Assembly: GCF_001028665.1 (NCBI RefSeq)
Contig: NZ_CP011503.1
Location: 1,674,001-1,738,000 of the forward strand
DNA length: 64,000 nucleotides
Source of the DNA: Burkholderia pyrrocinia
Lineage (GTDB): Bacteria; Pseudomonadota; Gammaproteobacteria; Burkholderiales; Burkholderiaceae
Direction of reading: 5' to 3'
The position numbers were made by a program, and so were the translations under genes. Every line of letters starts with the position of its first letter. Positions within the stretch are counted from its first letter, which is position 1. Positions 8,954 through 19,030 of this stretch are shown one piece after another. The notes beneath the pieces were generated by a model, which worked only from the letters and a program-made list of their open reading frames with translations, had not been told where the DNA came from and searched no databases.

Positions 8954-9225
8954 GCGGCTTCGAAGCCGGCTCCTCGCTGACCGTCGCGAGCGCGAAGTCC
9001 GCGCTCGCGGACGGTCTTGCGCGCGTCGACGCGGGTGCGACCGCCGTCGATTGCGCGGCGCTGACGCAGTTCGACTCGTCCGCGCTCGCCGTGCTGCTCG
9101 CATGGCAACGTGCCGCCAAATCGCGCGGCGCGACCCTCGACATCCTCAATCTCCCCCCGAAGCTCGCCAGCCTCGCGCGCGCCTATGGCGTCGACGCGCT
9201 CATCGACGGCACCGGGCGACATTGA
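8950..9225 (+). CDS. mlaB: STAS-domain protein MlaB
   Basis: A 91-residue single STAS domain that binds MlaF and is needed for assembly of the MlaFEDB transporter. The ordered core VDCAALTQFDSSALAVLLAWQ, with the conserved D-S-S-A, and the DILNLPPKLASLARAYGV segment match. It starts at a GTG that overlaps the mlaC stop (GTGA), so the reading frame is fixed by coupling. It ends the mla set; a 190-base gap follows. Confidence 0.88.
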   Translation: MSGFEAGSSLTVASAKSALADGLARVDAGATAVDCAALTQFDSSALAVLLAWQRAAKSRGATLDILNLPPKLASLARAYGVDALIDGTGRH

Positions 9226-9417
9226 CCCTGTCCGACCGGAGCCCGCCGCGCCAGCCGGCGCGCGCGAGCTTCAGGCCGTGCGCTTTCTGCGCCGGCTCCA
9301 CCAGCCGGTTTGCCCTATAATCAAGCGTTTTGCGGGGCAGCCAATCGGCGTCCGGCCCCCATTTTCTTTCGCAGCAAGCACAGAATAGGCGTCGCGGCCG
9401 TTGCGTCGCGCACAGTC

Positions 9418-10344
9418 ATGTCAGCCATAGAAATCCGTCACGTCAAGAAGCGCTACAAGTCGCTTCAGGCGCTCAAGGGCGTCAGCCTGTCGGTCGAGGA
9501 AGGCGAGTTTTTCGGTCTGCTCGGCCCCAACGGCGCAGGCAAGACCACGCTCATCAGTATCCTCGCCGGGTTGGCCCGGGCCGACGAAGGCAGTATCTCG
9601 GTGCGCGGCCACGACGTGGTCAAGGACTTCCGTGGTGCGCGCCGCGCACTCGGTGTCGTGCCGCAGGAACTCGTGTTCGACCCGTTCTTCACCGTTCGCG
9701 AGACGCTGCGGATCCAGTCCGGCTATTTCGGGCTGCGCCGCAACGACGACTGGATCGATGAAGTGATGGCCAATCTCGACCTTACCGAGAAGGCCGACGC
9801 GAACATGCGCGCGCTGTCGGGCGGGATGAAGCGCCGCGTGCTGGTCGCGCAGGCGCTCGTGCACCGGCCGCCGGTGATCGTGCTCGACGAGCCGACCGCC
9901 GGCGTCGACGTCGAATTGCGCCAGACGCTGTGGAAATTCATCTCGCGCCTGAACCGCGAGGGCCACACGATCGTGCTGACCACCCATTACCTCGAGGAAG
10001 CCGAGTCGCTGTGCGACCGCATCGCGATGCTGCGCCGTGGCGAAGTGGTCGCGCTCGACCGCACCGACGCGCTGCTGCGCCGCTTCGCGGGGCTGCAGCT
10101 CTACCTGCGCCTGGCGACCGGCGCGCTGCCGGCCGAACTGCGCGGGCTGGAAACCGACCCGGCCGCGCGCGCGCCGGGCGAGCACCTGCTGCGCCTCACG
10201 AGCTATGACGATGTCGAACGCATCCTCGCGCAGTGCCGCGCGGCGGGCTGCACGTTCGACGAGATCGAGGTCCGCAAGGCCGACCTCGAGGATGTGTTCG
10301 TCCAGGTGATGAACGGGGCCGAGGTGATCGAGGGTCTGGCATGA
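9418..10344 (+). CDS. ABC-2 type exporter ATP-binding protein (YadG/NodI-like)
   Basis: A 308-residue ABC ATPase: Walker A GPNGAGKTT, Q-loop VVPQELVFDPF, signature ALSGGMKRRVLVAQALV, Walker B VIVLDEPTAGVD, and switch His in LTTHYLEEAE. A ~70-residue C-terminal extension follows the ATPase domain, as in drug/polysaccharide ABC-2 exporters. Its start overlaps nothing but its stop overlaps the permease start (ATGA at 10341-10344), so the two form one transporter. Orthologues lie at the same place between mla and murA in related genomes as far as I recall; the substrate is unknown. A TATAAT at 9316-9321 lies upstream but has no matching -35. Confidence 0.9.
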   Translation: MSAIEIRHVKKRYKSLQALKGVSLSVEEGEFFGLLGPNGAGKTTLISILAGLARADEGSISVRGHDVVKDFRGARRALGVVPQELVFDPFFTVRETLRIQSGYFGLRRNDDWIDEVMANLDLTEKADANMRALSGGMKRRVLVAQALVHRPPVIVLDEPTAGVDVELRQTLWKFISRLNREGHTIVLTTHYLEEAESLCDRIAMLRRGEVVALDRTDALLRRFAGLQLYLRLATGALPAELRGLETDPAARAPGEHLLRLTSYDDVERILAQCRAAGCTFDEIEVRKADLEDVFVQVMNGAEVIEGLA

Positions 10345-11180
10345 AACAAGAACCCCCACGCTCTCTGCGTTCGCTGCCCCCCGAGGGGGCGCCCGGCACT
10401 CTTGGGGCGGCCCGGCGAGTGCCGGGAAGCGGTTTTCGAACGCTGTTCTACAAGGAACTGCTGCGCTTCTGGAAGGTGTCGTTCCAGACGGTATGCGCGC
10501 CGATCGTGACGGCGCTGCTGTATCTGACGATCTTCGGCCACGCGCTGTCGGGCCGCGTCGAGGTGTATCCGGGCGTCGAGTACGTGAGCTTTCTCGTGCC
10601 GGGCCTCGTGATGATGAGCGTGCTGCAGAACGCGTTCGCGAACAGCTCGTCGTCGCTGATCCAGTCGAAGATCACCGGCAACCTGGTGTTCATGCTGCTG
10701 CCGCCGCTGTCGTACCGCGACATCTTCGGCGCATACGTGCTTGCGTCCGTCGTGCGCGGGCTCGCGGTCGGCGCGGGCGTGTTCGTCGTGACGATCTGGT
10801 TTATCCCGATGCACTTCGCGGCGCCGCTCTTCATCATTGCGTTCGCGCTGCTCGGCTCGGCGATCCTCGGCACGCTCGGCCTGATCGCCGGGATCTGGGC
10901 CGAGAAATTCGACCAGCTCGCCGCGTTCCAGAACTTCCTGATCATGCCGCTGACGTTCCTGTCCGGCGTGTTCTATTCGACGCACTCGCTGCCGCCCGTG
11001 TGGCGCGAGATCTCGCGTCTCAATCCGTTTTTCTACATGATCGACGGCTTCCGTTTCGGGTTCTTCGGCGCGTCCGACATCAACCCGTTCGCGAGCCTCG
11101 CGATCGTCGCCGGTTTCTTCGTGCTGCTCGCGATGGTCGCGATGCGGCTGCTCGCGACCGGCTACAAACTGCGTCATTGA
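10341..11180 (+). CDS. ABC-2 type exporter permease (YadH/NodJ-like)
   Basis: A 279-residue inner-membrane permease with about six hydrophobic segments, including VEYVSFLVPGLVMMSVLQN and FLIMPLTFLSGVFYSTHSLP, typical of ABC-2 permeases. The conserved domain begins around residue 32 (FRTLFYKELLRFWKV). The first ~30 residues are Pro/Gly/Arg-rich and encoded by a repeat-like palindromic DNA element (10352-10426). No ATG or GTG in frame lies between the element and the domain, so the element appears to be translated. Confidence 0.9.
   Translation: MKQEPPRSLRSLPPEGAPGTLGAARRVPGSGFRTLFYKELLRFWKVSFQTVCAPIVTALLYLTIFGHALSGRVEVYPGVEYVSFLVPGLVMMSVLQNAFANSSSSLIQSKITGNLVFMLLPPLSYRDIFGAYVLASVVRGLAVGAGVFVVTIWFIPMHFAAPLFIIAFALLGSAILGTLGLIAGIWAEKFDQLAAFQNFLIMPLTFLSGVFYSTHSLPPVWREISRLNPFFYMIDGFRFGFFGASDINPFASLAIVAGFFVLLAMVAMRLLATGYKLRH
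10352..10426. repeat. REP-like palindromic element inside the permease 5' end
   Basis: Two adjacent palindromes: GCCCCC/GGGGGC around CGA at 10376-10390, and CCCGGCACTC (10392-10401) pairing perfectly with GAGTGCCGGG (10417-10426). The sequence resembles dispersed palindromic elements I remember from Burkholderiales genomes, but no second copy is in this window. It is in frame with the permease gene. Confidence 0.55.
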
Positions 11181-11235
11181 TATCGACAGGCAGCGGCCGC
11201 CCCGGGGCGGCGCATGCCGACAGGAGCCTTACACC

Positions 11236-11475
11236 ATGTTGCCGACTCCCGAACAGGTCAAGCAATACATCGCCGGCGGTCTCGCCTGCACGCATCTGGA
11301 AGTCGAAGGCGACGGCCAGCATTTCTTCGCGACGATCGTGTCGGCGGCCTTCGAGGGCAAGCGGCCGATCCAGCGGCACCAGCTCGTCTATGCGGCGCTC
11401 GGCGATCGCATGAAACAGGAAATTCACGCGCTCAGCATGAAGACGCTGACGCCCGCCGAATGGCAGAACGCATAA
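11236..11475 (+). CDS. BolA family protein (IbaG-like)
   Basis: A 79-residue BolA-fold protein: VEGDGQHFFATIVSAAFEGKRPIQRHQLVYAALGD is the family core, with the conserved His in RHQLVY that can ligate an Fe-S cluster shared with a monothiol glutaredoxin. In E. coli the homologue ibaG lies between mlaB and murA; the same order here (with an exporter pair inserted) supports IbaG rather than BolA itself. It has a 14-base gap to the murA frame. Confidence 0.9.
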   Translation: MLPTPEQVKQYIAGGLACTHLEVEGDGQHFFATIVSAAFEGKRPIQRHQLVYAALGDRMKQEIHALSMKTLTPAEWQNA

Positions 11476-11489
11476 CCGGAAATCACTGA

Positions 11490-12839
11490 GTGCAAGTCAC
11501 CGTCAACGAGCGCGACGCCGTCCAGAGCGTCGCCACGGCACACCCGGCCGCCAACGGGGAATTGCAGGGACATGGGATGGACAAGCTCGCGATCGAAGGC
11601 GGCCGCCGCCTGTCCGGCGAGATCGTCGTGTCGGGCGCGAAGAACGCCGCGTTGCCGATCCTGTGCGCGGGGTTGCTCACCGCCGATCCGGTCGAGCTCG
11701 ACAACGTGCCGAACCTCAAGGACGTGCGCACCACGCTGAAGGTGCTGAACCAGATGGGCGTAAAGAGCGAGACCGACGGCTGCCGCGTGCAGCTCGACGC
11801 GTCGCGCGTCGACAACCTCGTGGCGCCGTACGAGCTCGTGAAGACGATGCGCGCGTCGATCCTCGTGCTCGGGCCGCTGCTCGCGCGCTTCGGCGAGGCG
11901 AAGGTGTCGCTGCCGGGCGGCTGCGCGATCGGCGCGCGCCCGGTCGACCAGCACATCAAGGGCCTGCAGGCGATGGGCGCCGAGATCAGCATTGAGCACG
12001 GCTTCATCGAAGCGCGCGCGAAGCGCCTGAAGGGCGCGCGCATCGTGACCGACATGATCACGGTGACGGGGACGGAAAACCTGCTGATGGCCGCGACGCT
12101 CGCGGACGGCGAGACGGTGATCGAGAACGCGGCCCGCGAACCCGAGGTGAGCGATCTCGCGCACTTGCTGGTCGAGATGGGCGCGAAAATCGACGGCATC
12201 GGCACCGATCGCCTCGTGATCCAGGGTGTCGAGCGGCTGCACGGCGCGCGCCATTCGGTGATCCCCGACCGCATCGAGGCCGGCACGTTCCTGTGCGCGG
12301 TCGCGGCGGCGGGCGGCGACGTGATGCTGACGGGCGTACGCCCGCACATCCTCGACGCGGTGATCGACAAGCTGCGCGAAGCCGGCGTGTCGATCGAGGA
12401 AGGCGACAGCTGGCTGCGCGTGAAGATGGACCGCCGGCCGTCGGCGGTGACGATCCGCACGTCGGAATACCCGGCGTTCCCGACCGACATGCAGGCGCAG
12501 TTCATGGCCCTCAATACGGTCGCGACGGGCACCGCGCAGGTCGTCGAAACGATTTTCGAAAACCGCTTCATGCACGTGCAGGAGCTGAACCGGCTCGGCG
12601 CGAACATCACGATCGACGGCAACACGGCGCTCGTGACGGGCGTCGAGAAACTGTCGGGCGCGAACGTGATGGCGACCGACCTGCGTGCGTCGGCGAGCCT
12701 CGTGATCGCCGGGCTGCGTGCCGACGGCGAAACGCTCGTCGATCGCATCTACCACCTGGACCGCGGTTACGACCGCATGGAAGCCAAACTGACCGCCGTC
12801 GGCGCGAACGTGCGCCGCCTCTCCGGGAGCCAAGCATGA
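11490..12839 (+). CDS. murA: UDP-N-acetylglucosamine 1-carboxyvinyltransferase MurA
   Basis: First committed step of peptidoglycan synthesis: transfer of enolpyruvate from PEP to UDP-GlcNAc. The EPSP-synthase fold is clear: [16 protein letters not shown], the fosfomycin-target cysteine in [14 protein letters not shown] (Cys145 here, equivalent to Cys115 in E. coli), and [15 protein letters not shown]. The frame opens at a GTG giving 449 residues. An internal ATG at 11577 (residue 30) has a strong AGGGA upstream and would give the usual ~420-residue enzyme, so the true start is uncertain. Its stop overlaps hisG by 4 bases. Confidence 0.95.
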   Translation: MQVTVNERDAVQSVATAHPAANGELQGHGMDKLAIEGGRRLSGEIVVSGAKNAALPILCAGLLTADPVELDNVPNLKDVRTTLKVLNQMGVKSETDGCRVQLDASRVDNLVAPYELVKTMRASILVLGPLLARFGEAKVSLPGGCAIGARPVDQHIKGLQAMGAEISIEHGFIEARAKRLKGARIVTDMITVTGTENLLMAATLADGETVIENAAREPEVSDLAHLLVEMGAKIDGIGTDRLVIQGVERLHGARHSVIPDRIEAGTFLCAVAAAGGDVMLTGVRPHILDAVIDKLREAGVSIEEGDSWLRVKMDRRPSAVTIRTSEYPAFPTDMQAQFMALNTVATGTAQVVETIFENRFMHVQELNRLGANITIDGNTALVTGVEKLSGANVMATDLRASASLVIAGLRADGETLVDRIYHLDRGYDRMEAKLTAVGANVRRLSGSQA

Positions 12840-13489
12840 GCGTGCCGCTGACCCTCGCCCTGTCGAAGGGCCGGATTTTCGAGGAAACCCTGCCGCTGCT
12901 CGCCGCGGCCGGCATCCAGGTGGCCGAGGATCCGGAAACGTCGCGCAAGCTGATCCTGCCGACGACCGACCCGAACCTGCGCGTGATCATCGTGCGCGCG
13001 AGCGACGTGCCGACCTATGTCGAATACGGCGCGGCCGACTTCGGCGTGGCCGGCAAGGACGTGCTGGTCGAGCACGGCGGCTCGGGCCTGTACCAGCCGA
13101 TCGACCTGAACATTGCGCGCTGCCGGATGTCGGTGGCCGTGCCGGCCGGCTTCGACTACGCGAACGCGGTGCGCCAGGGCGCGCGCCTGCGGGTCGCGAC
13201 GAAGTACGTCGAAACGGCGCGCGAGCACTTCGCGGCGAAGGGCGTGCACGTCGACCTGATCAAGCTGTACGGCTCGATGGAACTTGCGCCGCTGGTCGGC
13301 CTGGCCGACGCGATCGTCGACCTCGTCAGCTCGGGCGGCACGCTGAAGGCGAACAATCTGGTCGAGGTCGAGGAGATCATGGCGATCTCGTCGCGCCTCG
13401 TCGTGAACCAGGCTGCGCTGAAGTTGAAGCGCGCGGCGCTCAAGCCGATCCTCGACGCGTTCGAACGAGCGTCGCAGAATGGCGGTTGA
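12836..13489 (+). CDS. hisG: ATP phosphoribosyltransferase HisG (short form)
   Basis: First enzyme of histidine synthesis, joining ATP and PRPP. At 217 residues it is the short form, which lacks the C-terminal regulatory domain and needs HisZ as partner; hisZ is not in this window. Motifs: [35 protein letters not shown], and the PRPP loop [13 protein letters not shown]. Coupled to murA by an ATGA overlap, and 24 bases ahead of hisD. Confidence 0.95.
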   Translation: MSVPLTLALSKGRIFEETLPLLAAAGIQVAEDPETSRKLILPTTDPNLRVIIVRASDVPTYVEYGAADFGVAGKDVLVEHGGSGLYQPIDLNIARCRMSVAVPAGFDYANAVRQGARLRVATKYVETAREHFAAKGVHVDLIKLYGSMELAPLVGLADAIVDLVSSGGTLKANNLVEVEEIMAISSRLVVNQAALKLKRAALKPILDAFERASQNGG

Positions 13490-13513
13490 GCGCATCACCG
13501 TAACGGAACTCCC

Positions 13514-14830
13514 ATGGCCATCACCATCCGCAAACTCGATTCGACGAGCGAAGGCTTCGACGCCACGCTGCGTGCGGTGCTCGCATTCGAAGCGAGCGAA
13601 GACGCGGCGATCGAGCAATCGGTCGCGCAGATCCTCGCCGACGTGAAGTCGCGCGGCGACGCCGCGGTGCTCGAGTACACGAACCGTTTCGACCGGCTGA
13701 ACGCGGACAGCGTCGCCGCGCTGGAACTGCCGCAGGACGCGCTGCAGACGGCGCTCGACGGCCTCGCGCCGAAGGCGCGCGCGGCGCTGGAAGCGGCCGC
13801 GGCGCGCGTGCGCGCGTACCACGAGAAGCAGAAGATCGAGTGCGGCACGCATAGCTGGCAGTACACGGAAAGCGACGGCACGGTGCTCGGCCAGAAGGTC
13901 ACGCCGATCGACCGCGTCGGCCTGTACGTGCCGGGCGGCAAGGCCGCGTATCCGTCGTCGGTGCTGATGAACGCGATTCCCGCGCGCGTCGCGGGTGTCG
14001 GCGAGATCGTGATGGTCGTGCCGACACCGGACGGCGTGAAGAACGACCTCGTGCTCGCCGCGGCGCTGCTCGGCGGCGTCGATCGCGTGTTCACGATCGG
14101 CGGCGCGCAGGCGGTCGCTGCGCTCGCGTACGGCACGGCAACGGTGCCGCCCGTCGACAAGATCTGCGGGCCCGGCAATGCGTACGTCGCGTCGGCGAAG
14201 CGCCGCGTGTTCGGCACGGTCGGCATCGACATGATCGCCGGGCCGTCGGAAATCCTCGTACTGTGCGACGGCACGACCGATCCGAACTGGGTCGCGATGG
14301 ACCTGTTCTCGCAGGCCGAGCACGACGAACTCGCGCAGTCGATCCTGCTGTGCCCGGACGCCGCGTTCCTCGAGCGCGTCGAGAAGGCCATCAACGAGCT
14401 GCTGCCGTCGATGTCGCGCCAGGACGTGATCCGCGCGTCGCTCGAAGGCCGCGGCGCGCTGATCAAGGTGCGCGACATGGCCGAAGCATGCCGGATCGCG
14501 AACGACATCGCGCCCGAGCACCTGGAAATCTCGGCGCTGGAGCCGCAGCAATGGGGCCAGCAGATCCGCCACGCGGGCGCGATCTTCCTCGGCCGCTACA
14601 CGAGCGAGAGCCTCGGCGACTACTGCGCGGGCCCGAACCACGTGCTGCCGACGTCGCGCACCGCGCGTTTTTCGTCGCCGCTCGGCGTGTACGACTTCAT
14701 CAAGCGCTCGAGCCTGATCGAAGTCAGCGCCGAAGGCGCGCAGACGCTCGGCGAGATCGCGTCCGAGCTCGCGTACGGCGAGGGGCTGCAGGCGCACGCG
14801 AAGAGCGCCGAGTTCCGGATGAAGGGGTAA
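13514..14830 (+). CDS. hisD: Histidinol dehydrogenase HisD
   Basis: A 438-residue Zn-dependent enzyme catalysing the last two oxidations, L-histidinol to L-histidine. Seen: [22 protein letters not shown], the [12 protein letters not shown] segment, [12 protein letters not shown], and the zinc/catalytic region [10 protein letters not shown] with APEHLEI. Length fits the family. A 126-base spacer with GC-rich hairpins separates it from hisC. Confidence 0.96.
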   Translation: MAITIRKLDSTSEGFDATLRAVLAFEASEDAAIEQSVAQILADVKSRGDAAVLEYTNRFDRLNADSVAALELPQDALQTALDGLAPKARAALEAAAARVRAYHEKQKIECGTHSWQYTESDGTVLGQKVTPIDRVGLYVPGGKAAYPSSVLMNAIPARVAGVGEIVMVVPTPDGVKNDLVLAAALLGGVDRVFTIGGAQAVAALAYGTATVPPVDKICGPGNAYVASAKRRVFGTVGIDMIAGPSEILVLCDGTTDPNWVAMDLFSQAEHDELAQSILLCPDAAFLERVEKAINELLPSMSRQDVIRASLEGRGALIKVRDMAEACRIANDIAPEHLEISALEPQQWGQQIRHAGAIFLGRYTSESLGDYCAGPNHVLPTSRTARFSSPLGVYDFIKRSSLIEVSAEGAQTLGEIASELAYGEGLQAHAKSAEFRMKG

Positions 14831-14849
14831 CCCGCGCGTTCCGCGCGGG
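14831..14849. repeat. GC-rich hairpin after hisD
   Basis: CCCGCGC at 14831-14837 pairs with GCGCGGG at 14843-14849, loop GTTCC. There is no T-tract, so it is more likely an mRNA-stabilising or processing hairpin than a terminator. Confidence 0.4.
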
Positions 14850-14956
14850 GGCGGGCGCTGCGGCGCCGGCGCCGGCCGGGGAGACGCAGCGCAGGGCGGC
14901 AGCCGCCGCCTTGCCGACCAATTTGATGCCGGCGCGACGCACGCCGGCTTGAGACC

Positions 14957-16030
14957 ATGACGACGCCACAAGACATCATCCGCCGCGACGTGCTCGCGAT
15001 GACGAGCTACCCGGTGCCGGACGCGAGCGGGTTCGTGAAGCTCGACGCGATGGAGAACCCGTATCCGCTGCCCGAACCGCTCGCCGCGGCGCTCGGCGAG
15101 CGTCTCGCGCAGGTTGCGCTGAACCGCTACCCGGCGCCGCGCCCGGCCGCGCTGCTCGACAAGCTGCGCCACGCGATGGGCGTGCCGGCCGCCTGCGACG
15201 TGCTGCTCGGCAACGGGTCGGACGAAATCATCAGCATGATCTCGGTCGCGTGCGCGCAGCCGGGCGCGAAGGTGCTCGCGCCGGTGCCGGGCTTCGTGAT
15301 GTATGAATTGTCCGCGAAGCTTGCGCAGCTCGAATTCGTCGGCGTGCCGCTGAAGGCCGACCTGACGCTCGACGTCGACGCGATGCTCGCGGCGATCGCC
15401 GAGCACCGGCCGGCGATCGTCTATCTCGCGTACCCGAACAACCCGACCGGCACGCTGTACGACGATGCCGACGTCGAGCGGATCATCGCGGCCGCGCGGC
15501 ACAGCCTGATCGTGATCGACGAGGCGTACCAGCCGTTCGCGGAGCGCTCGTGGCTGCCGCGCGCCGCCGAGTTCGACAACGTCGTCGTGATGCGCACGGT
15601 GTCGAAGCTCGGCCTCGCGGGCATCCGCCTCGGCTATCTCGTCGGGCGGCACGCGTGGCTGACCGAATTCGACAAGGTGCGCCCGCCGTACAACATCAAC
15701 GTGCTGACCCAGGCGACCGCCGATTTCCTGCTCGACCACCTCGACGTGCTCGATGCGCAGGCGGCCGAACTGCGCGCGGAACGCACACGCCTCGCGCGGG
15801 CCGTGGCCGCGCTGCCGGGCGCGACGGTGTTCCCGAGCGCCGGCAATTTCCTGCTGGTGCGCGTGCCGGATGCGGCTGCCGTGTTCGACGCGCTGCTCAC
15901 CGAGCGGGTGCTGGTCAAAAACGTGAGTAAAATGCATCCGTTACTGGCCGAATGCGTGCGGCTGACCGTCGGTTCTCCCGACGAAAACGCCCGCCTGCTG
16001 GCCGCTTTGAAACTCGCGCTGCCCGGTTGA
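14957..16030 (+). CDS. hisC: Histidinol-phosphate aminotransferase HisC
   Basis: A 357-residue class I/II PLP enzyme converting imidazole acetol phosphate to histidinol phosphate. Seen: [15 protein letters not shown] near the N-terminus, [31 protein letters not shown], and the PLP lysine in [16 protein letters not shown]. Burkholderia carry several paralogues; this copy is embedded in the his operon, so it is the biosynthetic one. Confidence 0.95.
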   Translation: MTTPQDIIRRDVLAMTSYPVPDASGFVKLDAMENPYPLPEPLAAALGERLAQVALNRYPAPRPAALLDKLRHAMGVPAACDVLLGNGSDEIISMISVACAQPGAKVLAPVPGFVMYELSAKLAQLEFVGVPLKADLTLDVDAMLAAIAEHRPAIVYLAYPNNPTGTLYDDADVERIIAAARHSLIVIDEAYQPFAERSWLPRAAEFDNVVVMRTVSKLGLAGIRLGYLVGRHAWLTEFDKVRPPYNINVLTQATADFLLDHLDVLDAQAAELRAERTRLARAVAALPGATVFPSAGNFLLVRVPDAAAVFDALLTERVLVKNVSKMHPLLAECVRLTVGSPDENARLLAALKLALPG

Positions 16031-16095
16031 GCCCAGGGCGCGGCGGCGCGCGACGATCAATCCCCATTTACATCAGACTCAATCAAGGAATTGCC

Positions 16096-16683
16096 ATGCG
16101 TGTGGCGGAAGTCGTTCGCAATACCAGCGAAACGCAGATCCGTGTGAAGCTCGATCTCGACGGCACCGGCCGGCAGAAGCTGGCCACCGGCGTGCCGTTT
16201 CTCGACCATATGCTCGACCAGATCGCGCGACACGGTCTGGTCGATCTCGAGGTCGAAGCGCATGGCGACACGCATATCGACGACCACCACACGGTCGAGG
16301 ATGTCGGCATCACGCTCGGGCAGGCCGTCGCGAAGGCGATCGGCGACCGCAAGGGCATCCGCCGCTACGGCCATTCGTATGTGCCGCTCGACGAGGCGCT
16401 GTCGCGCGTCGTGATCGATTTCTCGGGCCGGCCGGGCCTCGAATTCCACGTGCCGTTCACGCGGGCGCGGATCGGCACGTTCGACGTCGACCTGTCGATC
16501 GAGTTCTTCCGCGGTTTCGTGAACCACGCGGGCGTCACGCTGCACATCGACAACCTGCGCGGGATCAACGCGCACCATCAGCTCGAGACGGTGTTCAAGG
16601 CCTTCGGCCGTGCGCTGCGCGCGGCGGTGGAGCTGGACGAGCGTGCGGCGGGGCAGATCCCGTCGACGAAAGGCAGCCTCTGA
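16096..16683 (+). CDS. hisB: Imidazoleglycerol-phosphate dehydratase HisB
   Basis: A 195-residue monofunctional dehydratase (no phosphatase domain as in E. coli HisB). The two metal-binding repeats are clear: [11 protein letters not shown] with [13 protein letters not shown], and [11 protein letters not shown] with [15 protein letters not shown]. It makes imidazole acetol phosphate for HisC. I chose the ATG at 16096, which follows an AAGGA; the open frame upstream overlaps hisC and is not coding. Confidence 0.96.
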   Translation: MRVAEVVRNTSETQIRVKLDLDGTGRQKLATGVPFLDHMLDQIARHGLVDLEVEAHGDTHIDDHHTVEDVGITLGQAVAKAIGDRKGIRRYGHSYVPLDEALSRVVIDFSGRPGLEFHVPFTRARIGTFDVDLSIEFFRGFVNHAGVTLHIDNLRGINAHHQLETVFKAFGRALRAAVELDERAAGQIPSTKGSL

Positions 16684-16745
16684 ACTTCCGAACGGACGGA
16701 CGCTAAGGACAACCTCACGGCTTCGGTGCGCGGCGCCGGCTTGCG

Positions 16746-17366
16746 ATGGATCTGCTCAAATCGTTCATTTCGCTGCTTGCGCTGATCAACCCGATCGGCG
16801 CGGTGCCGTTCTTCCTGAGCCTGACGGCGCAGCAGACGGACATCGAGCGGCGCCGCACGATCCGGATCGCGTCGGTGTCGGTGTTCTGCGTGATGACGGT
16901 GACGACGCTGCTCGGGCAGCAGATCATCGACTTCTTCGGCATTTCGGTCGGCTCGCTCGAAGTGGGCGGCGGGATCATCATGCTGCTGATGGCGATCAAC
17001 ATGCTGAACGCGCAGATCGGCAACACGCGATCGACGCCGGAGGAGCGCCACGAGGCGGAGCTGAAGGACAACATCGCGGTCGTGCCGCTGGCGATTCCGC
17101 TGCTCACGGGCCCCGGCTCGATCAGCACGGTGATCATCTATGCGGCCAACTCGCGTCACTGGTATGACCGGGTCGGGCTGGTCGCGATCGGCGCGGTCCT
17201 GGCCTTGCTGTGTTTCGTCGCGATGCGGCTCGCCGAGCCGATCGCGAACTGGATCGGCCGCACGGGCATCAACATCGCCACGCGGCTGATGGGTCTGATG
17301 CTGTCGGCGCTGGCGGTGGAATTCATCGTCAATGGACTGAGGGCGCTACTGCCTGCACTGAGATGA
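16746..17366 (+). CDS. MarC family integral membrane protein
   Basis: A 206-residue inner-membrane protein with about six hydrophobic segments and the family motifs [18 protein letters not shown] at the N-terminus and [15 protein letters not shown] in the middle. MarC proteins were once tied to multidrug resistance, but their function is unresolved. It is inserted between hisB and hisH in the histidine operon; the stop overlaps the hisH start (ATGA), so it is surely co-translated with his genes. No evidence of a role in histidine synthesis. Confidence 0.9.
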   Translation: MDLLKSFISLLALINPIGAVPFFLSLTAQQTDIERRRTIRIASVSVFCVMTVTTLLGQQIIDFFGISVGSLEVGGGIIMLLMAINMLNAQIGNTRSTPEERHEAELKDNIAVVPLAIPLLTGPGSISTVIIYAANSRHWYDRVGLVAIGAVLALLCFVAMRLAEPIANWIGRTGINIATRLMGLMLSALAVEFIVNGLRALLPALR

Positions 17367-18004
17367 AAACTTCGATTGCGATTGTGGATTATGGGATGGG
17401 CAACCTGCGCTCGGTCGCGCAGGCGCTCAAGAAGGCCGAACCGGCCGCCGACGTGGCGATCGTCGACACGCCGGCCGCGATTCGCGCGGCCGACCGCGTC
17501 GTGCTGCCCGGCCAGGGCGCGATGCCCGACTGCATGCGCTGCCTCGGCGAATCGGGCCTGCAGGAGGCCGTGATCGAGGCGTCGCGCACGAAGCCGCTGC
17601 TCGGCGTGTGCGTCGGCGAGCAGATGCTGTTCGACTGGAGCGCGGAAGGCGACACGAAGGGCCTCGGCCTGTTGCCCGGCAAGGTCGTGCGTTTCGAGCT
17701 CGACGGCCGGCTGCAGGACGACGGCTCGCGCTTCAAGGTGCCGCAGATGGGCTGGAACCGCGTGCGCCAGTCGCAGCCGCACCCGCTGTGGGACGGCGTG
17801 CCCGACGACGCATATTTCTACTTCGTGCACAGCTATTACGTGACGCCGGACAACCCGGCCCATACGGTCGGCGAAACGGCCTACGGCGCGCCGTTTACGT
17901 CCGCGGTCGCGCGGGATAATCTCTTCGCGACCCAATTCCACCCCGAGAAAAGCGCGGAGGTCGGGTTGCGTCTGTATCGCAACTTCGTACACTGGAAACC
18001 GTGA
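17363..18004 (+). CDS. hisH: Imidazole glycerol phosphate synthase glutaminase subunit HisH
   Basis: A 213-residue class I glutamine amidotransferase that supplies ammonia to HisF. The nucleophile is in [11 protein letters not shown] (Cys), and the His-Glu pair is in [10 protein letters not shown]; the N-terminus [14 protein letters not shown] is diagnostic. It is coupled to marC by a 4-base overlap and is followed by a 163-base gap before hisA. Confidence 0.96.
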   Translation: MKTSIAIVDYGMGNLRSVAQALKKAEPAADVAIVDTPAAIRAADRVVLPGQGAMPDCMRCLGESGLQEAVIEASRTKPLLGVCVGEQMLFDWSAEGDTKGLGLLPGKVVRFELDGRLQDDGSRFKVPQMGWNRVRQSQPHPLWDGVPDDAYFYFVHSYYVTPDNPAHTVGETAYGAPFTSAVARDNLFATQFHPEKSAEVGLRLYRNFVHWKP

Positions 18005-18167
18005 ACGTCGCGTGCGTGCCACAGTCGGCGGGCCGGAGAGGCCCGTCTTACGGGGCTCGCGCGCCAAAGCGCCGAAAGAGTTGTACTAAACTAGCGAGAC
18101 GGCGCGGTACCGGATTGGCCGGTACGCGCCGGATTCTTTTCTTCTTCCACGACGATACCCGATTGCT

Positions 18168-18923
18168 ATGTTGCTGATTCCGGCCATCGACCTCAAAGAC
18201 GGTCAGTGTGTGCGCCTCAAACAGGGCGATATGGACCAGGCCACGATTTTCTCCGAGGACCCGGCGGCGATGGCCCGCAAGTGGGTCGATCTCGGCGCCC
18301 GGCGGCTGCATCTGGTCGACCTGAACGGCGCATTCGCCGGCAAGCCGAAGAATCTCGAGGCGATCGAAGCGATCCTCGACGAAGTCGGCGATGAAATCCC
18401 CGTACAGCTCGGCGGCGGCATCCGCAGCCTCGAGACGATCGAGAAGTACCTCGACGCGGGCCTGTCCTACGTGATCATCGGCACGGCGGCCGTGAAGGAC
18501 CCGGGCTTCCTGCAGGACGCGTGCACCGCGTTCGCCGGCAGCATCATCGTCGGGCTGGACGCGAAGGACGGCAAGGTCGCGACCGACGGCTGGAGCAAGC
18601 TGACGGGCCACGAGGTGATCGATCTCGCGCAGAAGTTCGAGGACTACGGCGTCGAATCGATCGTCTACACGGATATCGGCCGCGACGGGATGCTGCAGGG
18701 CATCAACATCGAGGCAACCGTGAAGCTTGCGCAGGCGGTCGGCATTCCGGTGATCGCGAGCGGCGGCCTGTCGAACCTCACGGACATCGAGAATCTGTGC
18801 GAAGTGGAAGAGCACGGCGTCGAAGGCGTGATCTGCGGCCGTGCGATCTACTCCGGCGATCTCGATTTCGCGGCCGCGCAAAAGCGCGCGGACGAACTGA
18901 ACGGCGAACTCGACAACGCGTAA
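18168..18923 (+). CDS. hisA: Phosphoribosylformimino-5-aminoimidazole carboxamide ribotide isomerase HisA
   Basis: A 251-residue (beta/alpha)8 barrel catalysing the Amadori isomerisation of ProFAR to PRFAR. The catalytic aspartate in [18 protein letters not shown] and the second one in [17 protein letters not shown] are present, together with [12 protein letters not shown] and the phosphate loop VIASGGLSN. It shares its fold with HisF next door. Confidence 0.96.
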   Translation: MLLIPAIDLKDGQCVRLKQGDMDQATIFSEDPAAMARKWVDLGARRLHLVDLNGAFAGKPKNLEAIEAILDEVGDEIPVQLGGGIRSLETIEKYLDAGLSYVIIGTAAVKDPGFLQDACTAFAGSIIVGLDAKDGKVATDGWSKLTGHEVIDLAQKFEDYGVESIVYTDIGRDGMLQGINIEATVKLAQAVGIPVIASGGLSNLTDIENLCEVEEHGVEGVICGRAIYSGDLDFAAAQKRADELNGELDNA

Positions 18924-18942
18924 GCGCGGTTGTCACGTTCGC

Positions 18943-18992
18943 CGGGGCTGCCCGCAGGGCGGCCCCGACCGGAGGCCTCGCGCGAGGCTTCC
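18943..18992. repeat. Tandem palindromes between hisA and hisF
   Basis: First hairpin 18943-18967: 11 bp including one G-T pair, loop GCA. Second hairpin 18971-18992: about nine pairs, loop GCGC. No T-tract follows either one, so they are probably intra-operon RNA structures or a REP-like element rather than a terminator. Confidence 0.5.
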
Positions 18993-19030
18993 GCAACCGG
19001 CCGTCCCATCGCGGCATTTGGCGCAACATC

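Noticed and set aside
9316..9321. TATAAT as a promoter for the ABC-2 exporter pair
   Set aside because: No -35-like hexamer at 15-19 bases upstream and no TG extension, so not listed as a feature.
12767..15937. 1056-residue minus-strand frame opposite hisG-hisD-hisC
   Set aside because: Same antisense artefact; three well-defined his genes lie on the other strand.
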